DNA of 64,000 bases from Pseudomonas grimontii (GCF_007858185.1 NZ_VFES01000001.1:806001-870000), one strand, 5' to 3'; positions 33,975-43,892 are shown, counted from the stretch's first letter. The notes: a model not told the origin generated them from the letters alone. Numbers and translations are program-made.

Positions 33975-35352
33975 GCCCAGCAGCCTGCGCTGGCGCCTGC
34001 TGTGGAACCTGGCGCTGTTGCTGGTGCTGTTGATGCTTGCCAGTGGCATGAGCGCCTATTGGAATGGTCGCGAAGCGGCCGACACCGCCTACGACCGCAC
34101 GCTGCTCGCCTCGGCGCGGACCATCGCCGCCGGCTTGACCCAGGTGGACGGCACCCTCAGCGCCAACGTGCCCTATGTCGCCCTGGACACCTTTGCCTAC
34201 GACAGTGCCGGGCGCATCTATTACCAGGTCAATGACATTAATCAGAAGCTGATTTCCGGCTACGAAAATCTTCCCGGCCCGCCCCCCGGCACACCGCGCA
34301 CCGACGATTACCCGGCGCTGGCGCGTTTCTACAACGCCAAATACCAGGGCCAGGAAGTGCGGGTGGTCAGCCTGCTCAAGGCGGTCTCCGAACCGAACAT
34401 GAACGGCATGGCGGAAATCCGCGTGGCCGAAACCGATGAAGCTCGCGTGAGCATGGCCCGCAGCCTGATGGCCGACACTTTGCTGCGCCTGGGCATGCTC
34501 GCCATCGGCGCCTTGTTGCTGGTGTGGTTTGCCGTCAGCGCCGCCTTGCGCCCGCTGGAGCGCCTGCGCACGGCGGTGGAAGAGCGCCAGCCCGACGACT
34601 TGCGGCCGTTGCCGCTGGTGGAGGTGCAGCATGAGTTCGGCCCGCTGGTGCGTTCCCTCAACCACTTCACTGAACGTCTGCGCGGCCAGTTCGAGCGTCA
34701 GGCGCAGTTTATTGCCGATGCATCCCACGAACTGCGCACTCCGTTGGCGGCGCTGAAGGCGCGCCTGGAACTGGGCCTGCGCGCCGAAGATCCAGCGACC
34801 TGGCGCAGTACCCTGGAAACCGCCGCCCAAGGCACCGATCGCTTGACCCATCTGGCCAATCAGTTGCTGTCCCTGGCGCGCATCGAAAACGGCGCGCGGG
34901 CGATTGCCGAAGGCGGCGCGCAGTTGCTCGACCTCAGCCAATTGGCCCGTGAACTGGGCATGGCCATGGCGCCGTTGGCCCACGCGCGCGGCGTGGCGTT
35001 GGCGCTGGAGGCGGATGAACCGGTGTGGTTACGCGGCGAGCCGACGCTGCTCAACGAGCTGTTGAGTAACCTGGTGGACAACGCCCTGGCGCACACGCCA
35101 CCTGGCGGCAACGTGATCCTGCGGGTGACGGCGCCGGCGGTACTGGAGGTGGAAGATGATGGCCCGGGTATTCCGCAGGATGAGCGCGACCGGGTGTTCG
35201 AGCGCTTCTACCGTCGCAGCCAGCAAGGCATGGGCTCAGGCCTGGGGTTGGCGATCGTTGGCGAAATCTGTCGCGCGCATCTGGCGCAGATCAGCCTGCA
35301 TGACGGCGAGCAGGCGGGGTTGAAGGTGCGGGTGAGTTTTATCGCCGGTTGA
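33967..35352 (+). CDS. tctE: Sensor histidine kinase TctE
   Basis: A 461-residue membrane kinase. TM1 is near residues 7-28 (LLWNLALLLVLLMLASGMSA), a periplasmic sensor part follows (about 30-170), and TM2 is near 175-195. The dimerisation motif with the phospho-acceptor His is DASHELRTPLAALKARLELG. N-box LLSNLVDNALAHTPPGGNV, then DDGPGIPQDERDRVFERFYR and GSGLGLAIVGEI of the ATPase domain are complete. Works with TctD. Convergent with the HDOD gene, the stop codons being adjacent. Confidence 0.93.
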   Translation: MHKPSSLRWRLLWNLALLLVLLMLASGMSAYWNGREAADTAYDRTLLASARTIAAGLTQVDGTLSANVPYVALDTFAYDSAGRIYYQVNDINQKLISGYENLPGPPPGTPRTDDYPALARFYNAKYQGQEVRVVSLLKAVSEPNMNGMAEIRVAETDEARVSMARSLMADTLLRLGMLAIGALLLVWFAVSAALRPLERLRTAVEERQPDDLRPLPLVEVQHEFGPLVRSLNHFTERLRGQFERQAQFIADASHELRTPLAALKARLELGLRAEDPATWRSTLETAAQGTDRLTHLANQLLSLARIENGARAIAEGGAQLLDLSQLARELGMAMAPLAHARGVALALEADEPVWLRGEPTLLNELLSNLVDNALAHTPPGGNVILRVTAPAVLEVEDDGPGIPQDERDRVFERFYRRSQQGMGSGLGLAIVGEICRAHLAQISLHDGEQAGLKVRVSFIAG

Positions 35353-36174
35353 TCAGTAGAACATCGAGCGGGCTTCATCCAGTTCGGCGCGCAGGTTGTC
35401 GCTGCCGGGGTCGAGGCGCAGCTTCTTGATCGCGGGCAGACTGGCGATCGACACGTCTGCCAGCGGATGATCGGTGCCACGATGGCAATACACGACGGCG
35501 ATCTGCACCAGGTCGATGTAATCGAGGCTGGCGGAGTCGCGCGCCAGGTTCAGGTATTGGCCGGGTAGTTTCGCCAGCATCTCCGGGAAGTCCCAGCCAC
35601 TGAGCAGCTTGTCACCCAGTGCCGGGTGGATGCTGTCGATCACGTGGTTGAGGCTGACGGGGTCGGAAAGCAGCTCGTAGTGGTCTTCGGCGTAAGTCAG
35701 GATCGGCAACACGCCGATCTGGTGCACCAAGCCGCCCAGGGCGGCCTGGTCCGGCTTGAGTTGGCTATGGCTGCGGCACAAGGCGTAGCTCACGCCTGCC
35801 ACTTCGAGGCTGCGGCGCCACACATCGCGCATCTTCTTTTCGACCACGTCCGAGCGGGCATGGAAAATTTGCTCCATCACCAGGCCGATGGCCAGGTTGC
35901 TGCTGTAGTTGGTGCCCAGCCGGGTAATGGCGGTGTGCAGGTCGGTCACTTCCTGGCTGGCGCGCAACATCGGGCTGTTGACCACTTTGATCAGGCGCGC
36001 CGACAGGGCAGTGTCGCGCCCGATCACCTTGCTCAAGTGGCTGATGCTGATTTCCGGATCTTCCGCGGCCTGGCGAATGTTCAGGGCCACTTCCGGCAAT
36101 GTCGGCAGAACCAGGTCATCGTTGTCGATGGCCTTTACCAACGCCTGTTGGACTTTTTCCGCCAGTTCGTTCAT
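35353..36174 (-). CDS. HDOD domain protein
   Basis: A 273-residue protein with a single HDOD domain covering about residues 25-225. It has LPTLPEVALNIRQAAEDPEI, ALSARLIKVVNSPML, LHTAITRLGTNYSSNLAIGL and HQIGVLPILTYAEDH. HDOD domains are relatives of HD phosphohydrolases without the full metal site and act in signalling, for example with cyclic-di-GMP or stress pathways. No output domain is attached. It ends next to the tctE stop and lies 36 bases downstream of ygfZ, likely in one transcript. Confidence 0.88.
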   Translation of the reverse strand: MNELAEKVQQALVKAIDNDDLVLPTLPEVALNIRQAAEDPEISISHLSKVIGRDTALSARLIKVVNSPMLRASQEVTDLHTAITRLGTNYSSNLAIGLVMEQIFHARSDVVEKKMRDVWRRSLEVAGVSYALCRSHSQLKPDQAALGGLVHQIGVLPILTYAEDHYELLSDPVSLNHVIDSIHPALGDKLLSGWDFPEMLAKLPGQYLNLARDSASLDYIDLVQIAVVYCHRGTDHPLADVSIASLPAIKKLRLDPGSDNLRAELDEARSMFY

Positions 36175-36210
36175 TCATGCTCTCTAGGGTATTGCAAAAA
36201 AATACGGCGA

Positions 36211-37152
36211 CTAACGCTGGATCTCGCGATCGCGGTCAAGCGTGTAAGGCAGGTCAAGCAGTCGCAAGCCGGGGCCTTCCAGCGTGCCTAAGTGCACATC
36301 GCCACTATCGGCAGCTTCGGCTTGCAATACCGCCAGAAGTTCAATCACCTGGTCAGCTTTTGCTGCGATCACCACTTCGCCGATTGAACTGTTGTGGCTG
36401 GGGGAAAACAGCGGGGTGCCTGGCTCGGGCATTTGCGCCGCGTTCAGGCTCAAGCGGTACAGGCGACGCTTGAGTTTGCCCAGGTACTGCATGCGCGCGA
36501 CGATTTCCTGGCCGGTGTAGCAGCCTTTCTTGAAGCTGACGCCGCCCACGGCCTGCAGGTTGAGCATCTGCGGGATGAACAGTTCGCGGGTCTGGGGCAT
36601 GACCTGGCCGATACCGGCGCGGATCTGGCCCAGTAGCCAATGATTCAAGTCGGTTTGTGTCAGCTGCGCGGCCAATTGGCTGCGCACGTTGTCGGCTTGC
36701 TCGGCAGGTACCCAGAGTTCGGCGCGGGCAGGGGAGACGCGGATGGCGATCAGGTGTTCGGTACGGGCAACGCTGTCCGTCTCGGCCGGCACCTCAAGGC
36801 CAAGGCTGGTGAGCGCCTGATCGCCACCGATCACACCGAAACGCACCCAGGCGGCGCTTTCGTCGGTGAGCTTGGACTTGGAGAACACCGCATATTTCTT
36901 CAGGTCCGCCAGTTGCGGTTCGAGCAGTTCGGTGGCCATGGCCAGGAGTACGCCGTCGCCCTGCAAAAGAATGCGGAAGCTCGACTGCATGCGGCCTTTT
37001 TGCGTGCAGCGCGCACCGAGGCTGGCCTGGGTGTCGCTCAGGTAATTGAGGTTGCAGGTGAGTTGTCCCTGCAGGAACTTGGCAGCGTCGGAGCCGCGGA
37101 CGGCGAGAACGCCTTCGTGGGACAAGGGGCAGAAGAAAGCAGAGTCGGCCAT
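36211..37152 (-). CDS. ygfZ: Folate-binding YgfZ family protein
   Basis: A 313-residue GcvT-like protein that helps make or repair certain iron-sulfur enzymes, using tetrahydrofolate. The family hallmark K-G-C-Y-x-G-Q-E is present as FKKGCYTGQEIVARMQYLGK around residues 205-225. N-terminal FLQGQLTCNLNYLSDTQASL is typical. It is divergent from sdhE, 140 bases away, an arrangement also found in other pseudomonads. Confidence 0.92.
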   Translation of the reverse strand: MADSAFFCPLSHEGVLAVRGSDAAKFLQGQLTCNLNYLSDTQASLGARCTQKGRMQSSFRILLQGDGVLLAMATELLEPQLADLKKYAVFSKSKLTDESAAWVRFGVIGGDQALTSLGLEVPAETDSVARTEHLIAIRVSPARAELWVPAEQADNVRSQLAAQLTQTDLNHWLLGQIRAGIGQVMPQTRELFIPQMLNLQAVGGVSFKKGCYTGQEIVARMQYLGKLKRRLYRLSLNAAQMPEPGTPLFSPSHNSSIGEVVIAAKADQVIELLAVLQAEAADSGDVHLGTLEGPGLRLLDLPYTLDRDREIQR

Positions 37153-37292
37153 GGGTCATCGCAGGTCAAAAAGTCATGGGTGCATCATAGAGGGGCGCCC
37201 GGCAAATGGATAGTTTCCGTATGGGGCGACCAAAGCCGACTGTTCCGGTGCCGTCGGGCCTGTATACTTGCGCTCTATTTGAGGAGCGCTCC

Positions 37293-37547
37293 ATGGTCGA
37301 AGATGTAGAAATCAATCGTCTCTACTGGCACAGCCGTCGTGGCATGCTTGAGCTTGATGTGTTGTTGGTGCCTTTTACCAAAGAGGTGTACGCGACGCTC
37401 AATAAAGAAGATCGCGATCTCTACGTCAGGCTGCTGACTTGCGAAGATCAGGACATGTTCGGCTGGTTCATGGAACGCGCAGAGTCCGAAGACCCGGAGC
37501 TGCAGCGCATGGTCCGGATGATCCTGGATCGTGTCCAGCCCAAGTAA
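37293..37547 (+). CDS. sdhE: FAD assembly factor SdhE
   Basis: An 84-residue all-helical protein that promotes attachment of FAD to succinate dehydrogenase. The key RGMLELD motif is present in [19 protein letters not shown]. Start at 37293 follows GAGGAGC and begins [17 protein letters not shown]. The next gene, ygfX, overlaps its end by 17 bases, the usual sdhE-ygfX pair. Confidence 0.94.
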   Translation: MVEDVEINRLYWHSRRGMLELDVLLVPFTKEVYATLNKEDRDLYVRLLTCEDQDMFGWFMERAESEDPELQRMVRMILDRVQPK

Positions 37548-37977
37548 TCGTTTCGAATGCCGCTGGCAGGCCTCACGGTTGCTGCTGGCGGCGTATCTCC
37601 TTGCCCAGCTGTTCGCGCTGGGTGCGCTGTTGTTTATCGATCTGCCCTATTCAAGCCTCGGCATGCTGTTGTGCCTGGCTCACGCCGGGTGGGTGCTGCC
37701 GCGTCATATCCTGCTGACTCACCGTTCATCGATTCGTGGCCTGCGCCGCGATGAAGACGGCTGGCAGTTATGGAGCGCAGCGCTGGGTTGGCACAGCGTG
37801 CAACTGCGCCCCGACAGCCTGGGGTTGCCGTTGATCGTGGTGCTGCGTTATCGGCTGCCGGGGGCGTGGCGGGTGCGCTCGGTCTGCGTGCCGACGGATG
37901 CGCAGGCCGCCGATGTGCACCGGCGCCTGCGGGTTCGCTTGAAGTTCAGCCGCCGTAGGTGGTTGGCACCAGAATAG
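37531..37977 (+). CDS. ygfX: YgfX (CptA-like) membrane protein
   Basis: A 148-residue protein with two close N-terminal membrane helices ([19 protein letters not shown] and [14 protein letters not shown]) and a soluble tail with [17 protein letters not shown]. This matches the YgfX family, partner of SdhE, proposed in E. coli to act on cell-division and cytoskeletal proteins. The start is GTG at 37531 inside sdhE. Its last 32 bases overlap the 3' end of the convergent nadB gene. Confidence 0.83.
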   Translation: MSSPSNRFECRWQASRLLLAAYLLAQLFALGALLFIDLPYSSLGMLLCLAHAGWVLPRHILLTHRSSIRGLRRDEDGWQLWSAALGWHSVQLRPDSLGLPLIVVLRYRLPGAWRVRSVCVPTDAQAADVHRRLRVRLKFSRRRWLAPE

Positions 37978-39562
37978 TGTCGCGGGCCTCGGGCAGCATC
38001 TGCGGGTAGTCGAGGGTGTAATGCAGGCCCCGGCTTTCCTTGCGCTCCATGGCCGAACGGATCATCAGCTCCGCGACTTGGGCCAGGTTGCGCAGTTCGA
38101 TCAGGTCACGGCTGACCTTATAGTTGCTGTAGAACTCATCAATCTCATCCAACAGTAATCGCACCCGGTGTTGCGCTCGTTGCAGGCGCTTGTTGGTACG
38201 CACGATCCCCACGTAGTCCCACATGAAGCGCCGCAGCTCGTCCCAGTTGTGGGCGATGATCACGTCTTCGTCCGAATCGGTGACCTGGCTGGCATCCCAG
38301 CGGGGCAGGGCGGCCGGCACCGGGATGCGCGGCAGTTGTTCGAGAATGTCCGCCGCCGCCGAGCGGGCGTAGACGAAGCATTCGAGCAGCGAGTTGCTGG
38401 CCATGCGATTGGCGCCGTGCAGCCCGGTGAAGCTGGTTTCGCCAATCGCATAGAGGCCAGGTACGTCGGTACGGCCATGCTGGTCGACCATCACGCCGCC
38501 GCAGGTGTAGTGCGCGGCCGGTACCACGGGGATCGGGCCTTTGGTGATGTCGATATTGAAGGCCAGGCAGCGCTCGTAGACCGTCGGGAAGTGGGTCTTG
38601 ATGAACGCTTCGGGCTTGTGGCTGATGTCCAGGTAGACGCAGTCGACGCCCAGGCGCTTCATTTCATGGTCGATGGCGCGGGCGACAATATCCCGTGGCG
38701 CCAGCTCGGCGCGCGGGTCGAAGCGCTGCATGAAGCGTTCACCGTTCGGCAGCTTGAGGTGTGCACCTTCGCCGCGCAGGGCTTCGGTGATCAGGAAACT
38801 CTTGGCTTGCGGGTGATACAGGCAGGTGGGGTGGAACTGGTTGAATTCCAGGTTGGCCACCCGGCAGCCCGAACGCCAGGCCATGGCGATGCCGTCGCCG
38901 CAGGCGCCGTCGGGGTTGCTGGTATAGAGGTAGACCTTGGCCGCGCCGCCTGAGGCGAGGATGGTGAAGCGTGCACCATAAGTATCCACTTCGCCGCTGG
39001 CGCGGTTGAGCACATAGGCGCCGAGGCAGCGTTCGCCCGGCAGGCCCAGGCGCTTTTCGGTGATCAGGTCGACGGCGACGCGTTGTTCCAGCAGTTCGAT
39101 GTTGGGGCGTTGGCGGGCCTGGTCGAGCAAGGTCTTGAAGATGGCGGCGCCGGTGGCATCCGCGGCGTGGATGATACGGCGATGGCTGTGGCCGCCTTCA
39201 CGGGTCAGGTGGAACTCGAAGCCGCTGTCATCGCTGCCTGCGTGTTCATCGCGGGTGAAGGGCACGCCCTGGTCGATCAGCCATTGGATCGCCTCGCGGC
39301 TATGCTCGACGGTGAAGCGCACCGCGTCTTCGTTGCACAGGCCGCCGCCGGCGTTGAGGGTGTCTTCAACGTGGGATTGCACTGTATCGGTGTCGTCCAG
39401 CACGGCGGCGACACCGCCTTGGGCCCAGAATGTCGAACCGTTGGCCAGGTCGCCTTTGCTCAGGACGGCAATGCGCAGGTGGCTGGGAAGGGTCAGCGCA
39501 AGGCTCAAGCCGGCCGCGCCGCTACCGATCACCAGGACATCGTGTTGAAACTGTTGGCTCAT
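37946..39562 (-). CDS. nadB: L-aspartate oxidase
   Basis: A 538-residue flavoenzyme that oxidises aspartate to iminoaspartate, first step of NAD synthesis. The FAD fold begins [19 protein letters not shown]; the active-site loops [16 protein letters not shown] and [19 protein letters not shown] are complete. [20 protein letters not shown] is the C-terminal flavin motif. Length normal. Divergent from algU with a 463-base control region between. Confidence 0.95.
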   Translation of the reverse strand: MSQQFQHDVLVIGSGAAGLSLALTLPSHLRIAVLSKGDLANGSTFWAQGGVAAVLDDTDTVQSHVEDTLNAGGGLCNEDAVRFTVEHSREAIQWLIDQGVPFTRDEHAGSDDSGFEFHLTREGGHSHRRIIHAADATGAAIFKTLLDQARQRPNIELLEQRVAVDLITEKRLGLPGERCLGAYVLNRASGEVDTYGARFTILASGGAAKVYLYTSNPDGACGDGIAMAWRSGCRVANLEFNQFHPTCLYHPQAKSFLITEALRGEGAHLKLPNGERFMQRFDPRAELAPRDIVARAIDHEMKRLGVDCVYLDISHKPEAFIKTHFPTVYERCLAFNIDITKGPIPVVPAAHYTCGGVMVDQHGRTDVPGLYAIGETSFTGLHGANRMASNSLLECFVYARSAAADILEQLPRIPVPAALPRWDASQVTDSDEDVIIAHNWDELRRFMWDYVGIVRTNKRLQRAQHRVRLLLDEIDEFYSNYKVSRDLIELRNLAQVAELMIRSAMERKESRGLHYTLDYPQMLPEARDTILVPTTYGG

Positions 39563-39745
39563 TTGAAGGATTCCGCAAAAAGCGATCCACAGGGCTGGCG
39601 CAAACAGGACGCCTGGATCGGCGAATCAAAGGGTCACACGGGCCACTAGTATATAGAGGGGGGGAGCGGCACAATAGCCGGGCATTCGTGGCAATGTGAG
39701 ATTACGGTGCACGGCTCGGGTAAAATCGGCTGGTTATTGAGGCGG

Positions 39746-39773
39746 GAACTTTTTGCATAAGCCTCGACTCAAT
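39746..39773 (+). promoter_or_regulatory. Distal AlgU-type promoter of algU
   Basis: GAACTT at 39746-39751, 17 bases, then TCAATA. The -35 box is the exact AlgU/sigma-E consensus; the -10 (consensus TCTGA) is only partly matched. It would allow autoregulation of algU as in P. aeruginosa. Confidence 0.5.
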
Positions 39774-39939
39774 AGCAGGTTGCCCGAAAGCTGGGAAAAC
39801 GTTGAGTTTATTGGCCCGTCGGGAGCATTGGACGCGTCAGAAAACCGACGACAAGATTATTCGCGCAGCCGGCGTTGCCCGCGCTGCGTTTTTCGTGTGT
39901 GCCAAATCAGTGCGTACCGGAAACTTGCTTGAAGGGGGA

Positions 39940-39966
39940 GAACTTTTGCGAAAAGTCCGAGTCTAT
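39940..39966 (+). promoter_or_regulatory. Proximal AlgU-type promoter of algU
   Basis: GAACTT at 39940-39945, 16 bases, then TCTAT at 39962. Both boxes and the spacing fit the AlgU (sigma-22) consensus. It lies about 60 bases before the algU start codon. Confidence 0.75.
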
Positions 39967-40025
39967 GTTTGCAAGCCTGATCGTTTAGTTATGCAAGCCT
40001 CCTTCAAGTACAACGAGGAGTGTTC

Positions 40026-40607
40026 ATGCTAACCCAGGAAGAGGATCAGCAGCTGGTCGAGCGCGTTCAGCGCGGTGACAAGCGAGCATTTGATCTGCTA
40101 GTGCTGAAATACCAGCACAAAATTCTCGGGTTGATCGTGCGGTTTGTGCACGACACCCATGAAGCGCAGGACGTTGCACAGGAAGCCTTTATCAAGGCAT
40201 ACCGTGCACTAGGCAATTTCCGCGGTGATAGTGCGTTTTACACGTGGCTTTACCGCATCGCCATTAACACGGCGAAGAACTATCTGGTGTCTCGCGGACG
40301 CCGCCCACCGGATAGCGATGTCAGTTCAGAAGATGCAGAATTTTACGATGGTGATCACGGCCTCAAAGATCTCGAGTCGCCGGAGCGTGCATTGCTGCGC
40401 GACGAGATCGAAGGCACCGTTCATCGCACAATTCAGCAACTGCCAGAAGATTTGCGTACGGCGTTAACTTTACGTGAATTCGATGGTCTGAGTTACGAAG
40501 ACATTGCGAGCGTCATGCAGTGTCCGGTGGGGACTGTAAGGTCACGGATTTTCCGGGCCCGGGAAGCCATCGATAAAGCCTTGCAACCGTTGTTGCAGGA
40601 AAACTAA
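40026..40607 (+). CDS. algU: Extracytoplasmic-function sigma factor AlgU (RpoE)
   Basis: A 193-residue ECF sigma factor controlling alginate synthesis and the envelope-stress response. Region 2 contains HDTHEAQDVAQEAFIKAYRA and SAFYTWLYRIAINTAKNYLV; region 4 contains LREFDGLSYEDIASVMQCPV and GTVRSRIFRAREAIDKAL. The sequence is essentially that of P. aeruginosa AlgU. The ATG at 40026 follows GAGGAG; it heads algU-mucA-mucB-mucD. Its activity is held by MucA at the membrane. Confidence 0.97.
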   Translation: MLTQEEDQQLVERVQRGDKRAFDLLVLKYQHKILGLIVRFVHDTHEAQDVAQEAFIKAYRALGNFRGDSAFYTWLYRIAINTAKNYLVSRGRRPPDSDVSSEDAEFYDGDHGLKDLESPERALLRDEIEGTVHRTIQQLPEDLRTALTLREFDGLSYEDIASVMQCPVGTVRSRIFRAREAIDKALQPLLQEN

Positions 40608-40639
40608 AGACAGCGGCGACAGCCAAGAGAGGAACCGCC

Positions 40640-41227
40640 ATGAGTCGTGATGCCCTGCAGGAATCGCTGTCCGCAGTGATGGATAACGAAGCGGATGAAC
40701 TGGAACTTCGTCGAGTGCTCAACGCATTTGATGATGCCGAAACCCGTGATACCTGGTCTCGTTACCAAGTCGCTCGGGCGGTGATGCACAAGGATCTTCT
40801 AATCCCTCGTCTGGATATTGCTGCGGCCGTTTCTGCCGCGCTGGCTGATGAAGCCGTTCCGGCAAAAGCTACTCGTGGCCCTTGGCGTAGCCTGGGTCGC
40901 CTGGCAGTGGCTGCCTCGGTGACTGTTGCAGTGCTGGCCGGTGTTCGCCTGTACAACCAGGACGAAATCGCCGGTGCCGAACTGGCCCAGCAGACTCAGC
41001 AACCGGTCATGGCCGGTCCGCAAGTCAAAGGCCCGGCGGTACTGGCCGGCTACAAGGAAAGCTCCGACACCACCGGGCCTATGGCCAACGGTGTGCTTCA
41101 AGGGCAATCCGGCTGGCAGGACCAGCGTCTTCCAGGCTACCTGCGCCAACACGCACAGGAATCCGCCTTGAAAGGCACTGAAAGCGCTCTGCCATACGCT
41201 CGCGCTGCAAGCCTGGAAAACCGCTGA
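40640..41227 (+). CDS. mucA: Anti-sigma factor MucA
   Basis: A 195-residue inner-membrane protein. The cytoplasmic N-terminus (LQESLSAVMDNEADELELRR, then DTWSRYQVARAVMH) binds AlgU. One transmembrane helix lies near residues 84-103 (LAVAASVTVAVLAGVRL), and the periplasmic tail would bind MucB and be cut by AlgW-type proteases. Full length: none of the truncations known from mucoid isolates is visible. It begins 32 bases after algU. Confidence 0.95.
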   Translation: MSRDALQESLSAVMDNEADELELRRVLNAFDDAETRDTWSRYQVARAVMHKDLLIPRLDIAAAVSAALADEAVPAKATRGPWRSLGRLAVAASVTVAVLAGVRLYNQDEIAGAELAQQTQQPVMAGPQVKGPAVLAGYKESSDTTGPMANGVLQGQSGWQDQRLPGYLRQHAQESALKGTESALPYARAASLENR

Positions 41228-41243
41228 TACGTTAAGGAGCCCT

Positions 41244-42206
41244 ATGCGCGCCATACCGCTCCTTACGTTATTGCTCAGTGGTTGGTTTGCACTCCCCGCC
41301 CATGCCGATGAAGCCCAAGACTGGCTGACTCGACTTGGGCGTGCAGAGCAGCAGCAAAGTTTTCAGGGGACGTTTGTCTACGAACGTAATGGCAGTTTTT
41401 CTACCCATGACATTTGGCATCGTGTCCAGAATGGCCAGGTCCGTGAGCGGCTCTTGCAGCTTGATGGTTCTGCCCAGGAAGTTGTCCGTGTAGATGGTCG
41501 TACACAATGCGTCAGCGGCACACTTGTCGCCGGCCTTGGTAATTCGCGTGATGCACCCTCGCGCGCGCTTGATCCTGAAAAACTCAATCAATTCTACGAA
41601 CTGGCCGTTATCGGAAAATCCCGCGTGGCCGGTCGTAATGCAGTGATTGTGTCGATAACTCCCCGTGATCAATACCGCTACGGTTTTGAGCTGCATCTTG
41701 ATCGTGAAACCGCACTGCCGCTCAAGTCCTTGTTGCTGAACGATCAAGGGCAATTGCTGGAGCGCTTTCAGTTCACTCGCCTGGACACCTCCACCCCGCC
41801 CAATGATCGCGACTTGCAGCCCAGCAGCGAATGCACGTCTATCGCTGTCGGCGACACCAAGGCAGCGACCGTAGAGCCCACCGAGGCTTGGCACTTGGAA
41901 TGGTTGCCGCCGGGCTTTCAGCTGACCAATAGCAGCGCCCGCAAGGACCCTCATACCAAAGCCACGGTCGACAGTCTGATGTATGAAGATGGACTGGCGC
42001 GCTTCTCGGTGTTTCTTGAGCCGATCAGCGATGTGAGCGTGACCGAGACTCGCACCCAGTTAGGCCCCACCGTTGCGGTATCTCGTCGCTTGAACACGGT
42101 GGATGGCGAAATGATGGTGACGGTTGTGGGCGAAATACCTATTGGTACCGCCGAACGCATCGCACTGTCGGTGCGTGCTGAAAAAAAGGCCACCCCCAAG
42201 CCGTGA
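41244..42206 (+). CDS. mucB: Periplasmic sigma-factor regulator MucB
   Basis: A 320-residue RseB-like periplasmic protein. Its signal peptide ends at LPAHADEA (about residue 21). The N-terminal LolA/LppX-like domain has WLTRLGRAEQQQSFQGTFVY, and a smaller C-terminal domain follows (WHLEWLPPGFQLTNSSARK). It shields MucA from proteolysis and senses lipid or LPS signals. It starts 16 bases after mucA. Confidence 0.94.
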   Translation: MRAIPLLTLLLSGWFALPAHADEAQDWLTRLGRAEQQQSFQGTFVYERNGSFSTHDIWHRVQNGQVRERLLQLDGSAQEVVRVDGRTQCVSGTLVAGLGNSRDAPSRALDPEKLNQFYELAVIGKSRVAGRNAVIVSITPRDQYRYGFELHLDRETALPLKSLLLNDQGQLLERFQFTRLDTSTPPNDRDLQPSSECTSIAVGDTKAATVEPTEAWHLEWLPPGFQLTNSSARKDPHTKATVDSLMYEDGLARFSVFLEPISDVSVTETRTQLGPTVAVSRRLNTVDGEMMVTVVGEIPIGTAERIALSVRAEKKATPKP

Positions 42207-42440
42207 GTCGTTAATCCTATGTTCATCCCGATCTTTCACAGTACGCCCATGCCAGGTTGGCTGGCGGGAGCATGAAATGTCTGGATCAGCATTTTCACTT
42301 GCAAAAATCTCCCATGTTTTTTATAGGTCAGGGCTTGTTGGCTCTGGCCTTGTTTTGTTCGCGGAACAAAGATGTCGGTCGCAGTTTTCGGCGTTTCTTG
42401 AACCCTGTCGCTCAACCCTGCTCGTCGTAACGGGAGCTGT

Positions 42441-43877
42441 ATGTCGATACCACGTTTGAAGTCTTACCTATCCATAGTCGCCACGGTATTGGTGCTGGGT
42501 CAGGCCGTGTCCGCGCAAGCGGTCGAGTTGCCTGACTTCACCCAATTGGTTGAGCAAGCCTCGCCTGCCGTGGTGAACATCAGTACCACGCAGAAGTTGC
42601 CGGATCGCAAAGTCTCCAACCAGCAGATGCCTGACCTGGAAGGCCTGCCGCCGATGCTGCGCGAGTTCTTCGAGCGTGGCATGCCACAACCTCGTACCCC
42701 GCGCGGTGGCGGTGGTCAGCGTGAAGCGCAGTCCCTGGGTTCGGGCTTCATCATCTCGCCAGATGGCTACATCCTCACCAATAACCATGTGATTGCCGAC
42801 GCCGACGAGATCCTCGTGCGCCTGGCTGATCGCAGTGAGCTGAAAGCCAAATTGGTAGGCACAGACCCCCGTTCCGATGTGGCCTTGCTGAAGATCGAGG
42901 GTAAAGACCTGCCTGTACTGAAGCTGGGCAAATCCCAGGACCTGAAGGCTGGGCAGTGGGTGGTAGCCATCGGATCGCCGTTTGGTTTTGACCATACCGT
43001 CACCCAGGGCATTGTCAGTGCGATTGGCCGCAGCCTGCCGAACGAGAACTACGTGCCGTTCATCCAGACCGACGTGCCGATCAATCCGGGCAACTCTGGT
43101 GGTCCGTTGCTCAACCTTGCGGGCGAAGTGGTGGGGATCAACTCGCAGATATACACCCGTTCCGGTGGCTTCATGGGTGTGTCGTTCGCCATTCCTATCG
43201 ACGTGGCCATGGATGTTTCCAATCAGCTGAAAAGCGGTGGCAAGGTCAGTCGTGGCTGGTTGGGCGTGGTCATCCAGGAAGTAAACAAGGACTTGGCTGA
43301 ATCCTTCGGCCTCGACAAGCCGGCCGGTGCCCTGGTTGCGCAAATCCAGGACGACGGCCCGGCTGCCAAAGGCGGCCTGCAAGTCGGCGACGTGATCCTG
43401 AGCATGAACGGTCAACCGATCGTTATGTCCGCCGACCTGCCACATCTGGTCGGTGCACTCAAGGCCGGCAGCAAGGCCAAGCTGGAAGTGATTCGTGACG
43501 GCAAACGCCAGAATGTTGAACTGACCGTTGGTGCGATCCCTGAAGAGGGCGCGACCCTGGATGCCCTGGGCAATACCAAGCCGGGTGCCGAGCGCAGCAG
43601 CAACCGTCTGGGTATTGCCGTGGCTGAGCTGACCGATGAGCAGAAGAAAAGCTTCGACCTCAAAAGCGGTGTGGTGATCAAGGAAGTGCAGGATGGCCCC
43701 GCTGCCTTGATCGGCCTGCAGCCTGGCGACGTGATCACTCACCTGAACAATCAGGCGATTGACACTACGAAGCAGTTCACCGACATCGCCAAGGCGTTGC
43801 CGAAGAACCGCTCGGTATCGATGCGCGTGCTTCGTCAGGGGCGCGCCAGCTTCATTACCTTCAAGCTGGCCGAGTAA
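42441..43877 (+). CDS. mucD: Periplasmic serine protease MucD (DegP-like)
   Basis: A 478-residue HtrA-family protease with a signal peptide ending SAQAVE. The catalytic triad is visible in ILTNNHVIADADE (His), RSDVALLKIEG (Asp) and NPGNSGGPLLNLAGEVVGIN (Ser). Two PDZ domains follow at about 265-355 and 385-475. It degrades misfolded envelope proteins and dampens AlgU activation. It follows mucB after 234 bases with no mucC between, and ends at a strong terminator. Confidence 0.95.
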   Translation: MSIPRLKSYLSIVATVLVLGQAVSAQAVELPDFTQLVEQASPAVVNISTTQKLPDRKVSNQQMPDLEGLPPMLREFFERGMPQPRTPRGGGGQREAQSLGSGFIISPDGYILTNNHVIADADEILVRLADRSELKAKLVGTDPRSDVALLKIEGKDLPVLKLGKSQDLKAGQWVVAIGSPFGFDHTVTQGIVSAIGRSLPNENYVPFIQTDVPINPGNSGGPLLNLAGEVVGINSQIYTRSGGFMGVSFAIPIDVAMDVSNQLKSGGKVSRGWLGVVIQEVNKDLAESFGLDKPAGALVAQIQDDGPAAKGGLQVGDVILSMNGQPIVMSADLPHLVGALKAGSKAKLEVIRDGKRQNVELTVGAIPEEGATLDALGNTKPGAERSSNRLGIAVAELTDEQKKSFDLKSGVVIKEVQDGPAALIGLQPGDVITHLNNQAIDTTKQFTDIAKALPKNRSVSMRVLRQGRASFITFKLAE

Positions 43878-43892
43878 CCCACCCGGCCAATA

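Larger units (their letters stand above)
39563..40025. other. nadB-algU divergent control region
   Basis: 463 bases carrying the algU promoters listed separately. A 76-residue plus-strand frame at 39802-40032 runs into algU but has no ribosome site or similarity I know, so I treat it as leader. The 5' leader of algU from the distal promoter would be about 250 bases. Confidence 0.6.

Noticed and set aside
39802..40032. 76-codon frame upstream of algU
   Set aside because: No ribosome site, composition like random leader sequence, and it spans the proximal AlgU promoter.
42207..42440. A degraded mucC
   Set aside because: No stretch of MucC-like sequence could be read in any frame of the 234 bases.
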